A DNA stretch of 32,844 nt from Pseudomonadota bacterium (GTDB taxonomy: Bacteria > Pseudomonadota > Alphaproteobacteria > Rhizobiales > Pleomorphomonadaceae): NCBI GenBank assembly GCA_018262505.1, contig JAGSYV010000128.1:1-32844 (forward strand), in the 5' to 3' direction. Under the pieces are notes generated by a model. That model was not told the origin of the DNA. It did no database searches and saw only the letters and a program-made list of their open reading frames with translations. Below are positions 16,966 through 25,877 of this stretch, in pieces (the first letter of the stretch is position 1; every line of letters begins with the position of its first letter). The position numbers were made by a program, and so were the translations under genes.

Positions 16966-17652
16966 CTACGCTGCGGCTGGCTTGTCCACCGGGAGGTAGG
17001 CGGCCCAGGTGACAAGCGCCGCACGGCCAGCGTCGGTCAGCCGATAAACGCCACGCTCCACGCGCTCGAACCAGCCATAAACGTCGGCCTGCAAGATCTT
17101 CGACGCATCGGGAGCGAGTGGCTTGAGATCGCGCGGCCGCAAGGGTCCCTCGTGCAATGCCTGGGCGATGGCCAGCGCCTGTTGCCGGTAGGCTGTCATC
17201 TGCGGCAGCCGGGTCGAGCCGCCGAGGATCGGATCGCCTCGACGACGACGGAATTCCTCAATGATGCGCGAGCGCCTGCGACCATCGCGGCGCGGCTTCC
17301 AGGGGGCCGGTTCGACGATCACCTCGATCAGCCCGGTGGCCGTGACGGCGATCAGCCCGAAGCCGAGAAAGCGGCAGAGCTTCCGGACGCGCGGATCGCC
17401 CTCGCGACCGCGGCCGCGCTTCGAGGCGGCAATGGCGAGCCACACTTCGTCGGCCGCCGCCGTGCGGTCGACCGCCTGCAACACCAGTTCCAGCGTAAAG
17501 GCGCGCTTGAGCTCGCCTATCACCACCAGCTCAGGCTCGCCATCCGACAGGCCGACAAGATCGCAGCCCTTCACCTCGCCCTTGACGGTCAGGCCGAGGT
17601 TTTCGAGGTGGCGCTTGACGGGCAGATAGAGGTCGGTTTCCAAGGAGGGCAT
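16966..17652 (-). CDS. DUF2161 family PD-(D/E)XK-type predicted phosphodiesterase
   Basis: A 228-residue protein recognised as DUF2161. The N-terminal part has METDLY-like LETDLYLPVKRHLENLGL, then GCDLVG (Asp31) and VVIGELK (Glu47, Lys49), the spacing of a PD-ExK nuclease-like core. QAVDRTAAADEVWLAI and the basic RKLCRFLGFGLIAV follow. The C-terminal third (ILQADVYGWFERVERGVYRL) looks like a small winged-helix module. The ATG at 17652 is chosen because the family starts here and GGAG precedes it nearby; the longer upstream frame is shadow. It is 62 bases downstream of an ABC ATPase. Its biological role is not established. Confidence 0.82.
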   Translation of the reverse strand: MPSLETDLYLPVKRHLENLGLTVKGEVKGCDLVGLSDGEPELVVIGELKRAFTLELVLQAVDRTAAADEVWLAIAASKRGRGREGDPRVRKLCRFLGFGLIAVTATGLIEVIVEPAPWKPRRDGRRRSRIIEEFRRRRGDPILGGSTRLPQMTAYRQQALAIAQALHEGPLRPRDLKPLAPDASKILQADVYGWFERVERGVYRLTDAGRAALVTWAAYLPVDKPAAA

Positions 17653-17714
17653 TCCGATCGGGGCGACTTGGGAGTGATAAGGCCTCGCCCGCGATCGGTA
17701 AAGGATGTGTGGCT

Positions 17715-18479
17715 TTAGCCCGGCACCGCCTCGCGCGAAAAGCCCTTGCTCGCCACCATCAGTCGGCGCGTGTAATCGGAGACCACCCGGCTGCCGGCCA
17801 GATCGGCAGCTGAGAGCATTTCCACCACCTCGCCGTTTCTCATCACCGCGAGGCGGCTGCACATGTGGGTGACTACACCGAGGTCATGGCTGACCATGAT
17901 ATAGGTGAGGCCGTGGCGGCTGCGCACCTCTTCCAGAAGGTTCAACACCTCGGCCTGCACGGATGCGTCGAGCGCCGAGGTCGGCTCGTCGAGCAGCAGG
18001 ATTTCCGGCTCGACGATCAGGGCGCGAGCGATGGCGACGCGCTGCCGCTGGCCGCCCGAGAGCTGATGGGGATAGCGGAAGCGGAAAGACGAACCGAGGC
18101 CCACCTCGTCAAGCGCCTTGAGAATCCGCCGCTCGCCATCGCCGATGCCATGGATGGCCAGCGGCTCCAGAAGCTGCCGGTCGACGGTCTGGCGCGGATG
18201 CAGCGACGCGTAGGGATCCTGGAACACCATCTGCACGGCACGGCGGAAGGCACGGCTGCGCCGGGTGCCCGACAGCGCCTCTCCGTTTACCTCGATGGTA
18301 CCACCACTGACCGGAGCCAGGCCGGCAATGGCGCGCAGCAACGTCGACTTTCCAGAACCACTCTCGCCGACGAGGCCGAAGGATTCGCCCTTGTCGACGG
18401 CTATGCTCACCGACTTCAGCGCCCGGAAACCATCGAAGGTCACCGACAGGTTTTCGATGTGGATGGTCACGCGGCCCAC
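17715..18479 (-). CDS. ABC transporter ATPase (DppF-like)
   Basis: A cytoplasmic ATPase of 254 residues. It has Walker A GESGSGKST (about 38-46), signature LSGGQRQR, Walker B LLLDEPTSALD and switch MVSHDLGVV. It lacks the long C-terminal cysteine extension of DppD/F proteins, ending shortly after the last strand (SDYTRRLMVASKGF), which is common for the second ATPase of such pairs. It overlaps the upstream ATPase gene by 13 bases. It is the last recognised subunit of the importer encoded from 24546 leftwards. Confidence 0.92.
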   Translation of the reverse strand: MGRVTIHIENLSVTFDGFRALKSVSIAVDKGESFGLVGESGSGKSTLLRAIAGLAPVSGGTIEVNGEALSGTRRSRAFRRAVQMVFQDPYASLHPRQTVDRQLLEPLAIHGIGDGERRILKALDEVGLGSSFRFRYPHQLSGGQRQRVAIARALIVEPEILLLDEPTSALDASVQAEVLNLLEEVRSRHGLTYIMVSHDLGVVTHMCSRLAVMRNGEVVEMLSAADLAGSRVVSDYTRRLMVASKGFSREAVPG

Positions 18480-19300
18480 TCCTTCTGCCGTTCAAGCACT
18501 GGCAGCGGATGCCGGCTCTCGCCAATCTTCGGCGTGCAGTCGAGAAGGCCGCGCGTATAGGGATGCGTCGCCTTGCTGAGGTCGGCCGTGGCCAATTCCT
18601 CGACGATGCGGCCGGCATACATCACCAGCACCCGGTCGCAGAAAGATGAGACAAGGCGAAGGTCGTGGCTGATGAAGATGAGGCCCATGCCGTTGTCTCG
18701 CACCAGCCGATCGAGGATGCCGAGCACCTCGAGTTGGACGGTGACGTCGAGCGCCGACGTCGGTTCGTCGGCGATCAGCAGTTCGGGGCCGCAGACCAGC
18801 ATCATGGCGATCATCGCCCGTTGGCCCATGCCGCCCGAGACTTCGTAGGGATAGAGGTCGAACACCCGCTCCGGGTCGGTGATCTGCACCGCCTCCAGCA
18901 TTTCGAGGGCACGACGCCGTGCCTCGCGTTTGGAGACATTCTCATGATGGCGTAGCGTCTCGGTGATCTGGCGGCCAATGGTCATCACCGGGTTGAGCGA
19001 GAATTTTGGATCCTGAAGGATCATCGCCATGCGGCTGCCGCGCATGTCGCGCCAGGTGGCCGGACCAGCCTTGAGGAGATCGACGCCGGAAAAAGATAGC
19101 GCATCGGCCCGGACGATGCCGGGCGGCGGCGTCAGGCCCATGATGGCACGGCCGGTCTGCGACTTGCCGGAGCCGCTCTCGCCGACGATGCCGAGCCGCT
19201 CGCGGCCAAGTTCGAACGAGATGCCGCGTACCGCCTCGATGACGCCGGTGCGGGTCGGATAGGTGACCGACAGTTTGTTGACGGTGAGCAGCGGCTTCAT
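18467..19300 (-). CDS. ABC transporter ATPase (DppD-like)
   Basis: The paired ATPase, 277 residues from the ATG at 19300, whose codon overlaps the permease stop. Walker A is GESGSGKSQ, with Gln in place of the usual second Thr/Ser, a variant seen in many DppD-type subunits. The signature is VSGGMGQR, Walker B LLIADEPTSALD and the switch FISHDLRLV. The C terminus is short (ESRHPLPVLERQKEWAA) and carries no cysteine cluster. It forms the nucleotide-binding pair with the 17715-18479 product. Confidence 0.92.
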   Translation of the reverse strand: MKPLLTVNKLSVTYPTRTGVIEAVRGISFELGRERLGIVGESGSGKSQTGRAIMGLTPPPGIVRADALSFSGVDLLKAGPATWRDMRGSRMAMILQDPKFSLNPVMTIGRQITETLRHHENVSKREARRRALEMLEAVQITDPERVFDLYPYEVSGGMGQRAMIAMMLVCGPELLIADEPTSALDVTVQLEVLGILDRLVRDNGMGLIFISHDLRLVSSFCDRVLVMYAGRIVEELATADLSKATHPYTRGLLDCTPKIGESRHPLPVLERQKEWAA

Positions 19301-20229
19301 CGGCCAGCCTCCCGCGGATCGAGGGCGTCTCTGAGGCCATCGCCCAGCAGGTTGAAGCCGAGGCTGACCACCAGGATGGCGAGGCCGGGCATGGTCGCTA
19401 CCCACCATTGGTCGAGGATGAAGCGGCGCCCCGAAGCGATCATCGTTCCCCATTCCGGCATTGGCGGCTGGGCGCCGAGGCCGAGGAAGCCGAGGCCGGC
19501 CGCCGTCAGGATGATGCCGGCCATATCGAGGGTGACGCGGACGATCAGTGAGGAGAGACACATCGGCATGATGTGGCGGACGACGATGCGGGTCGGTGAG
19601 GCGCCCATCAGCCGGACGGCGGCGATATAGTCGGAGTTGCGCACACCCAGCGTCTCGGCGCGGGCGAGACGGGCGTAGGGCGGCCAGGAGGTGAGTGCGA
19701 TGGCAATCACCGCGTTCTCGATGCCCGGCCCCAGCGCCGCCACGAAGGCCAGCGCCAGGATCAGCTTCGGGAAGGCGAGGAAAATATCGGTGATGCGCAT
19801 CAGCACGGCATCGACATAACCGCCGGCAAAGCCGGCGACGGTGCCGATCAACAGGCCAACCGGCGCGGCGATGATGGCCACCAGCGCCACAACGGCAAGG
19901 GTGATGCGCGAACCGACGATCAGGCGGGACAGGATGTCGCGCCCCTGATCGTCGCTGCCGAGCAGGAAGCCGGACGAGCCCGGAGGCAACAGGCGAGCCC
20001 CGGCAAGATTGCCGACAGTGGCCGAATGCGGTGCCAGAAGATCGGCAAAGATGGCGATCAGCACCAGCGCCAGAATGATCACCAGGCCGGTAACGGCGAG
20101 CCGGTTTTCGGAGAAGCGCCGCCAGGTGACATAGGCGCGGCCGAGCCGTGCCTGGTGGCGGGAGTGCGGCTCGGCGGTAAGCAGCCAGTCCCGCCAGCTT
20201 TCGGGTGTGGAGGACGAGGAGTCAGTCAT
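19297..20229 (-). CDS. ABC transporter permease (DppC-like)
   Basis: An inner-membrane permease of 310 residues with a long hydrophilic N-terminal tail (about 45 residues). The first helix is VTGLVIILALVLIAIFADLL, followed by the DppC hallmark FLLGSDDQGRDILSRLIVGSR near residues 92-112. The coupling loop is YIAAVRLMGASPTRIVVRHI. Its start overlaps the stop of the upstream permease by four bases and its stop overlaps the next ATPase by four, so the whole block is translationally coupled. Confidence 0.93.
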   Translation of the reverse strand: MTDSSSSTPESWRDWLLTAEPHSRHQARLGRAYVTWRRFSENRLAVTGLVIILALVLIAIFADLLAPHSATVGNLAGARLLPPGSSGFLLGSDDQGRDILSRLIVGSRITLAVVALVAIIAAPVGLLIGTVAGFAGGYVDAVLMRITDIFLAFPKLILALAFVAALGPGIENAVIAIALTSWPPYARLARAETLGVRNSDYIAAVRLMGASPTRIVVRHIMPMCLSSLIVRVTLDMAGIILTAAGLGFLGLGAQPPMPEWGTMIASGRRFILDQWWVATMPGLAILVVSLGFNLLGDGLRDALDPREAGR

Positions 20230-21287
20230 CTCATGCGCGTCCTCGGGTCGAGCAGCCGATAGAGAAGGTCGGAGAACATATTGATGGCGATGAACACCGT
20301 ACCGATGACGATGGTGCCGCCAAGCACGGCGTTCATATCGGCATTCTGCAGAGAATTGGTGATGTAGAGACCAATGCCGGGCCAGGAGAACACCGTCTCG
20401 GTCAGGACCGATCCTTCAAGGAGGCCGGCGTAGGACAGCGCAATGACCGTGACGAGGGGCACGGCGGCGTTGCGCAGCGCGTGGAACCAGACGATCCGGC
20501 GTTCACTGAGGCCCTTGGCGCGGGCTGCGACGATATATTCCTGGCCCAGTTCGTTCAGCATGAAGGAGCGTGTCATGCGGCTGATGTAGGCGAGCGAGAA
20601 ATAGCCGAGCAACGAACCGGGCAGAATGATGTGGCGAAAGGCGTCCCAGAGAATATCCCACTGCCGCGTCCAGGCGGCATCGAAGAGATAGAGGCCGGTA
20701 ATGGGCGTGAAGGTATATTCGTAGGCGACGTCGAGGCGGCCGGGATAGGCCACCCACTTGAGGCGGGCGTAAAAGAGCAGCAGCGATAGCAATCCCAGCC
20801 AGAAGATCGGCACCGAATAGCCGATGAGGCCAACGATGCGGACGATCTGGTCGGCGAAAGAGCCGCGCCGGACGGCGGCGATAACGCCAAGCGGCACCCC
20901 TAGGCCGGCACCGATCAGCGTGCCGACGGTGGCGAGTTCCAATGTCGCCGGAAACACCCGGAGGATGTCGTCAAATACGGGATTGGTCGTCAGGACCGAG
21001 ACGCCGAAGTCGCCGGTCAATGCCTGCCGGAGGTAGATGAAGAACTGCTGCCAGAGCGGCAGGTTGAAGCCCATCTGCTCGCGAACGCGCTCGACGACGG
21101 CGGCTGGCGCACGATCGCCGACGATTGCCAGTACGGGATCGATCGGCACCACGCGACCGATGAAGAAGGTGACGGCGAGGAGGCCGAGAAAGGTGGTCGC
21201 CAACATGATGGCGAACCGACCGAAAGTGAGTGCCAGACCACGGATGCGCCGTCGTCGAGCCAGCTTCGAGGCTTCGATCGCCGTCAT
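20226..21287 (-). CDS. ABC transporter permease (DppB-like)
   Basis: A permease of 353 residues, opening with basic residues and the helix FAIMLATTFLGLLAVTFFIG, then a periplasmic loop with MGFNLPLWQQFFIYLRQALTG as in DppB proteins. The coupling loop YIVAARAKGLSERRIVWFHA contains the conserved alanine-glycine core, and the last helix ends in LLYRLLDPRTRMR. It starts six bases after the stop of the intact binding protein. The family is clear; peptide or another small ligand cannot be distinguished. Confidence 0.93.
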   Translation of the reverse strand: MTAIEASKLARRRRIRGLALTFGRFAIMLATTFLGLLAVTFFIGRVVPIDPVLAIVGDRAPAAVVERVREQMGFNLPLWQQFFIYLRQALTGDFGVSVLTTNPVFDDILRVFPATLELATVGTLIGAGLGVPLGVIAAVRRGSFADQIVRIVGLIGYSVPIFWLGLLSLLLFYARLKWVAYPGRLDVAYEYTFTPITGLYLFDAAWTRQWDILWDAFRHIILPGSLLGYFSLAYISRMTRSFMLNELGQEYIVAARAKGLSERRIVWFHALRNAAVPLVTVIALSYAGLLEGSVLTETVFSWPGIGLYITNSLQNADMNAVLGGTIVIGTVFIAINMFSDLLYRLLDPRTRMR

Positions 21288-21293
21288 CTTCCA

Positions 21294-22937
21294 TCAGTCC
21301 TTCGAGATGGGGAAGACATAGTTGGTGTCAAAGCTGGGACCGAGCCTGAAGTTCTTCACCTTGGATGAATAACCGGCAACCTCGATCTGCTGGTAAATGA
21401 AAGCATAGGGGCCGGTGTCGAGCACCTTGCGCTCCAGATCCTGGTACATGGCGGTGCGCTTGGCGGTATCCTTTTCCTGCAGGGCGGCGTGGGTCACCCC
21501 GTTGAGCTCGCCCGGGTCCCAGGAATTGCGCCAGGCAAGGGTCTTGTTCTTGCTGGCGTCGGAGTTGTCGGTGTTGACGGTGAAAGTCTCGGCGTTGGAG
21601 TTGGGATCGAAATAGTCCGATCCCCAATTGCTGAAGCACATGTCGTGCTGACGGGCCCGACACTTGGTCAGCACCTGCTTGCCGTCGCCGACAATCAGTT
21701 CCAGCTTGATGCCGGCCTGGGCAAAGGTCTGCTGCAGGCTTTCGGCGATGCCGGAGACCGGCTGCGTATTGCGCACGTCGAGCGTCACGGCAAAACCATC
21801 GGGCAGGCCGGCCTCGGCGAGCAGAGCCTTGGCCTTGTCGACGTTCAAGGAAAACGGCTTGTCTTCGAGGGCGCCCAGTTGGCCGGAGGGCAGGAACGTC
21901 TGGTGCACCTGGCCGATGCCCTTAATGAGGGTGGAGGCGATGGCATCGTAATCGATCAGATACTTGATCGCCTGGCGTACTTGCGGTTTGGCCAGATACT
22001 GGTTCTTCTGGTTGAGACCGAGCAGGTACAGCGTTCCCTTGGGGGCGGACGTGACAGTGTAGCCCTCCTTGGCGGCGATGGCATCGACATCGCCGGGCTC
22101 AAGGTTGCGAGCGATATCGATATCGCCATTCTCAAGCGCCAAGCGCTGGCCGGCGCTCTCCTTCATATGGCGATAGATGATACGCTTCAGCGCGGCCTGA
22201 TGGATGGTGGCGTTGTCGTTGCGCTCCAGCACCAGCGCCTCATTGGCCTTCCAGACGATCAGCTTGAACGGACCGGAACCGGCATAGGCCGACTTCAGCC
22301 ACTCGTTGCCGAAGTCGTTGTCGTACTTGAACTCGTCGCTCGGCGTCACCGGCTTGACGTGCTGCAGCACCAGTTCCTTGTCGACCACCGAGGCGGTCAT
22401 CGACGTCAGCACGTTGAGCACGAAACTCGGCGCGTAAGCCTTGTCGACGGTGAGCTGGAAAGTCAGCGGGTCGAGCGCCTTGGCCTTCTCGGCGACATTG
22501 TCGCCGGTGATGCCGAACTGGGTGATCAGGAATCCGGGAGACTTGTCGAGCTTGACCACCCGCTCGAAGGAGTAGGCGACGTCGGCCGCGGTAATCGGAT
22601 TGCCCGAGGCAAATTGCAGGCCGGGCTTGAGCTTGAAGGTGTAGGTCAGGCTGTCGTCCGACACTGTCCAGCTATCCGCCAGTTCCCCGACGATTTTCGA
22701 CGTATCCTGGAGATCGAGGTTGACCAGCTTGTTGTAGCTGTTGGCGATGAACTCGGCAGCCGAAAACTCAAAAGCCTCCGCCGGGTCAAGGGTGATCAGG
22801 TCATCGATGGCAAAGCCCTCGACCAAAGTGTCGGCGGGCGTTGCAGCGTAGGTCGGAGCGCCGAGGGTCATCAACACAGCCAGTGCGACACCGGCGGAGA
22901 ATTCGCGGAAGGCTTTGGCCCGAAGCGGCGCTTTCAT
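21294..22937 (-). CDS. Family-5 ABC substrate-binding protein (intact tandem copy)
   Basis: A periplasmic binding protein of 547 residues. A Sec-type signal (residues about 1-32, ending APTYAATPAD) is followed by DTLVEGFAIDDLITLDPAEA. Family-5 landmarks are LKPGLQFASGNPITAADVAY and GSGPFKLIVWKANEALVLER. It is closely related to the copy upstream (23024-24546), by eye about 70 percent identical over the N-terminal half, so the pair arose by tandem duplication. The ATG at 22937 is preferred over ATGs at 22994 and 22991 because it gives a compact signal peptide, although its Shine-Dalgarno is weak. It feeds the permeases directly downstream. Confidence 0.92.
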   Translation of the reverse strand: MKAPLRAKAFREFSAGVALAVLMTLGAPTYAATPADTLVEGFAIDDLITLDPAEAFEFSAAEFIANSYNKLVNLDLQDTSKIVGELADSWTVSDDSLTYTFKLKPGLQFASGNPITAADVAYSFERVVKLDKSPGFLITQFGITGDNVAEKAKALDPLTFQLTVDKAYAPSFVLNVLTSMTASVVDKELVLQHVKPVTPSDEFKYDNDFGNEWLKSAYAGSGPFKLIVWKANEALVLERNDNATIHQAALKRIIYRHMKESAGQRLALENGDIDIARNLEPGDVDAIAAKEGYTVTSAPKGTLYLLGLNQKNQYLAKPQVRQAIKYLIDYDAIASTLIKGIGQVHQTFLPSGQLGALEDKPFSLNVDKAKALLAEAGLPDGFAVTLDVRNTQPVSGIAESLQQTFAQAGIKLELIVGDGKQVLTKCRARQHDMCFSNWGSDYFDPNSNAETFTVNTDNSDASKNKTLAWRNSWDPGELNGVTHAALQEKDTAKRTAMYQDLERKVLDTGPYAFIYQQIEVAGYSSKVKNFRLGPSFDTNYVFPISKD

Positions 22938-22979
22938 TTCCAGACACTCGTGTTTTGGTTGTTTCAAAAAGGGGCTCAC

Positions 22980-23004
22980 GCCGCCCACCATCAAGGCGGG
23001 CGGC
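22980..23004 (-). terminator. Hairpin between the tandem binding-protein genes
   Basis: A 7-bp stem (GCCGCCC with GGGCGGC) and an 11-nt loop are followed on the minus strand, a few bases later, by CCCCTTTTTG. It lies 20 bases past the stop of the upstream binding-protein gene. It is probably a weak terminator or stabilising hairpin. Confidence 0.45.
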
Positions 23005-23023
23005 GCCGAGCAAGGTCAGGTCG

Positions 23024-24546
23024 TCACTTCGAGATGGAGGCGACCAGATTGGTGTCGTAGGACGGGCCGAGCTTGAAGCCCTGCAGCTTGGCCGAATAGG
23101 CCGCCACTTCGATCTGCTGGAAGATCACCACGAACGGAGCCAGGCCAGCGTCTTGGTCTTGCCTGCGTCGGAATTGTCGGGATTGGAGGTGAAGGTGTCG
23201 GCATTGGAATTGGGGTCGAAATAGTCCGAACCCCACTGGCCGATATACATGTCGTGCTGACGGGCGCGATATTTGGTCAGCGTCTGCTTGCCGTCGCCCG
23301 GGATGATCTCAAGCTTGACGCCCGCCTGGCCCAGCGTCTGCTGGAAGCTCTGGGCGATGCCGGTCACCGGCTCGGTGTTGCGGGTGTCCATGGTGACGGT
23401 GAAGCCGTCGCCGAGGCCGGCCTTGGCGAGCAGTTCCTTGGCCTTTGCCACGTCGAACTTGTAGGGATTGTCGTCGATGGCGCCCAACTGGCCCTTCGGC
23501 AGGAAGGACTGGTGGATCTGACCAATGCCCTTGATCAGAGTGGAGCCGATGGCGTCGTAATCGACCAGATACTTGAAGGCCTGGATGACCTCGGGCTTGG
23601 CGAGGTTCGGGTTCTTCTGGTTGAGCGAGATGTAGTAGACGGTGCCCTTTGGCGCCGAGATGGTGGCGAGATCCTTATTGGCCGTCGCCGCGTCGAGATC
23701 GCCCGGCTCGAGGTTGCGGGCGATGTCGATATCGCCATTCTCCAGTGCCAGACGCTGGCCGGAGCTTTCCTTCATATGGCGATAGATCACCCGCTTCAGC
23801 TTGGCCGGCTCGCCGAAATAATTGTCGTTGCGCTCGAGGACGACCGCCTCGTTGGCTTTCCAGGTGACGATCTTGAAGGGGCCGGAGCCGGCCGAGTTGG
23901 TCTTCAGCCAGTCATTGCCGAAATCGGTGTCCCACTTGTACTCGTCGGACGGTGTCACCGCCTTGGCGTGCTCCATGACCAGTTTCTTGTCGAGCACCGA
24001 ACCGGCGGTGGACGACAGGACGTTGAGCACGAAGGAGGTGGCATAAGGCTTGTCGACGGTGAACGAGACGGTGAGCGGATCGGTCGCCTTCACCTTTTCC
24101 GTCACATTGTCGCCGGTCAGGCCGAGCTGGCCAAACAGGAAGGCCGGACTCTTGTCCATCTTGATCAGGCGTTCGGCCGAGAAAGCGACGTCCTCGGCCG
24201 TGACCGGGTTGCCAGAGGCAAATTTCAGGCCCGGCTTCAGCCTGAAGGTATAGGTGAGACCGTCATCGGAGATGGTCCAACTGTCGGCCAGATCGCCCTT
24301 CACCTTCGTCGTGTCGTCGAGGTCGAGGCGGACGAGCAGCGAATAGCTGTTGGCAGTGACTTCTGCCGTCGAAAGCTCGAAGGCTTCGCCCGGATCGAGG
24401 GTGATGATGTCGTCGATGGCAAAGCCTTCGACCAGCGTGTCGGCTGGAGTGGCGGCGAAAGACGGACCGACACACGCGACAAAGGCGGCCATTGCCGCGC
24501 TTGCCGACAGATATCTGAAATGCTTCACCAAGACTGGCATGGTCAT
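23024..24546 (-). pseudogene. Family-5 ABC substrate-binding protein (tandem copy with an internal 118-nt deletion)
   Basis: From ATG 24546 (GGGGA 7 bases upstream) the frame encodes a signal peptide ending PSFAATPAD and a protein closely matching the downstream copy, as far as NSDAGKTKTLAW. It then slips. The correct continuation PFVVIFQQIEVAAYSAKLQG, matching the paralogue's PYAFIYQQIEVAGYSSKVKN, is in another frame and reaches the stop at 23024. The paralogue has 40 residues between these blocks, while here only two bases are left. So 118 nt are missing near 23133-23142; restoring them gives 546 residues against the paralogue's 547. As written, the protein ends soon after the junction and lacks part of its C-terminal lobe. 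Confidence 0.9.
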
Positions 24547-24809
24547 GTTCGAGTTCCCCTTTTCATTTACCCGGTGGTTTTCCACCTTGGTCGTTCAGCG
24601 CCTTCGCCTGAGCGAGGGAGCCTTTCGCCTGTTTACCATATCCTCGACAGCGCCGGAGCGCGAGTACCGGCGCAGATCAGGCTACCGACATGGTAACCGG
24701 CCGCCCTGAGTGACCGGAGGCATTGTTTCTGAAGGGAAAGTCGTAATGGCTCACTGAACAGTGGTCAATAGGCAGGCACGCCCAATACGCATGCACCTGC
24801 GAACAGATG
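24547..24809. other. Intergenic region upstream of the tandem binding proteins
   Basis: This stretch of about 260 bases between the HAD gene and the transport operon shows no gene. It should hold the operon's own promoter unless that lies before the HAD gene. TTACCAT near 24635 and ATGGTAA near 24691 form a widely spaced inverted repeat. No clear promoter was identified. Confidence 0.3.
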
Positions 24810-25628
24810 TCAGGCGAGCAGACGCCCGATGCGGTCGGCAATGGCGTCGGTGTCGTTTCCGCCGATCACCTCCTTGACCTGCGTCTTGACCCCGTCAGGA
24901 GCGTTGCCCATGGCAATGCCGAGGCCAACGCCGGTCAGCATGCCGAGGTCGTTGAAGTTATCACCGAAAGCAACGATGTCCTGGGGATCGATGCGGCGTT
25001 CGGCAGCCCAGGACAGAAGCCGGCTGCCCTTGCTGCGACCGGCCGGCATCACGTCGATACGGTCATGCCAGGAGTATTCGACGCCGTAGGCCGGCACGGT
25101 CTCGGCCTCCGCGTACCATGCAGCGAGGCGGCCGGCGTCGGGATGGGTCACCACGAACTTCCAGACATTGGGGGCGGCATCCAGCACCGCCTCGACCGAT
25201 GTCACCTGGCGAAGCTCGGGCTTGGGCCGTGTGGATAGACCGTCGATCCAGGCGCCAAGCTTTCGAAGATGCGGCGTCGGCACTTCGTAGAGCATGACGT
25301 CATCGAGATACATCAGAAGGTCGACGTCGTGCTGACGGCAGGATGCGACGACGCGACGCGCGTCGGCGGGATCGAAAGGCTCGCCGCTCACAACGCGCCC
25401 GGCCAAGAAATCGTAGACGTAGGTGCCGTTGCAGCAAATGGCCGGACCAGCAAGCCCAAGCTCCTCGTAATAGGGCCGGGTCACCGAGTGATGCCGGCCG
25501 GTGACCAATGTGACCTCCAGCCCCCGAGCTCTCGAAACTTGCAACGCCTCGGCGGTACGCGGACGGATACGGCCTTCCGGATCGAGAACGGTTCCATCGA
25601 GGTCGAGGGCGATCATCCGAAAGGGCAT
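24810..25628 (-). CDS. Cof-type HAD-IIB family phosphatase
   Basis: A 272-residue cytoplasmic phosphatase. Motif I is ALDLDGTVLD, with the nucleophile Asp9 and Asp11. A large type-IIB cap follows (about residues 85-190), and the C-terminal core has the lysine in AGRSKGSRLL and motif IV in VAFGDNFNDLGML. This is the YidA/Cof group, which usually hydrolyses sugar phosphates or related phosphoesters with low specificity. GGAGGAGAG precedes the ATG. It lies upstream of the transport operon on the same strand, so it may act on the imported compound, but a gap of about 260 bases means co-transcription is uncertain. Confidence 0.9.
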   Translation of the reverse strand: MPFRMIALDLDGTVLDPEGRIRPRTAEALQVSRARGLEVTLVTGRHHSVTRPYYEELGLAGPAICCNGTYVYDFLAGRVVSGEPFDPADARRVVASCRQHDVDLLMYLDDVMLYEVPTPHLRKLGAWIDGLSTRPKPELRQVTSVEAVLDAAPNVWKFVVTHPDAGRLAAWYAEAETVPAYGVEYSWHDRIDVMPAGRSKGSRLLSWAAERRIDPQDIVAFGDNFNDLGMLTGVGLGIAMGNAPDGVKTQVKEVIGGNDTDAIADRIGRLLA

Positions 25629-25831
25629 GTTTCTCTCCTCCCGTCACGCCGGATGGCCAAGGGCCCATCCCGCGGCGCCACGTCACACGATACGGGCTTT
25701 TGCCCGCCGACCTAACCCAAGGATCCGATCCTGTCGATCCGTAGTCGCGCCACAATGCAAAGGGCGCTCCATGCCGCTTTGCGTGTGATCTGGAACATCC
25801 CGCATATCGTTTATCCGTAGACCCTATCAAC

Positions 25832-25846
25832 GTTTATGATATGAAC
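25832..25846. promoter_or_regulatory. Inverted repeat at the -10 of the COG4189-like regulator gene
   Basis: GTTTATGATATGAAC is an imperfect inverted repeat (GTTYAT arms) containing TATGAT at 25835-25840, a good -10 hexamer, with a weak -35 around 25811-25817. It includes ATGATATGA, which recurs on the opposite strand just before the GH51 gene. This suggests an autoregulatory binding site; inference. Confidence 0.45.
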
Positions 25847-25877
25847 ATACAAACACATCGCCGCTTGAGTATCTCCG

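Noticed and set aside
21489..23060. Plus-strand open frame of 523 codons opposite the intact binding protein
   Set aside because: No domain is recognisable and the opposite strand holds a well-supported binding protein with a signal peptide. GC-biased antisense frames are commonly open.
23254..24696. Plus-strand open frame of 480 codons opposite the damaged binding protein
   Set aside because: It is similar in character to the antisense frame over the paralogue and simply mirrors the duplicated coding sequence.
24630..24700. TTACCAT/ATGGTAA inverted repeat as an operator
   Set aside because: The 7-bp arms are about 50 bases apart and there is no adjacent promoter or regulator gene, so chance is a sufficient explanation.
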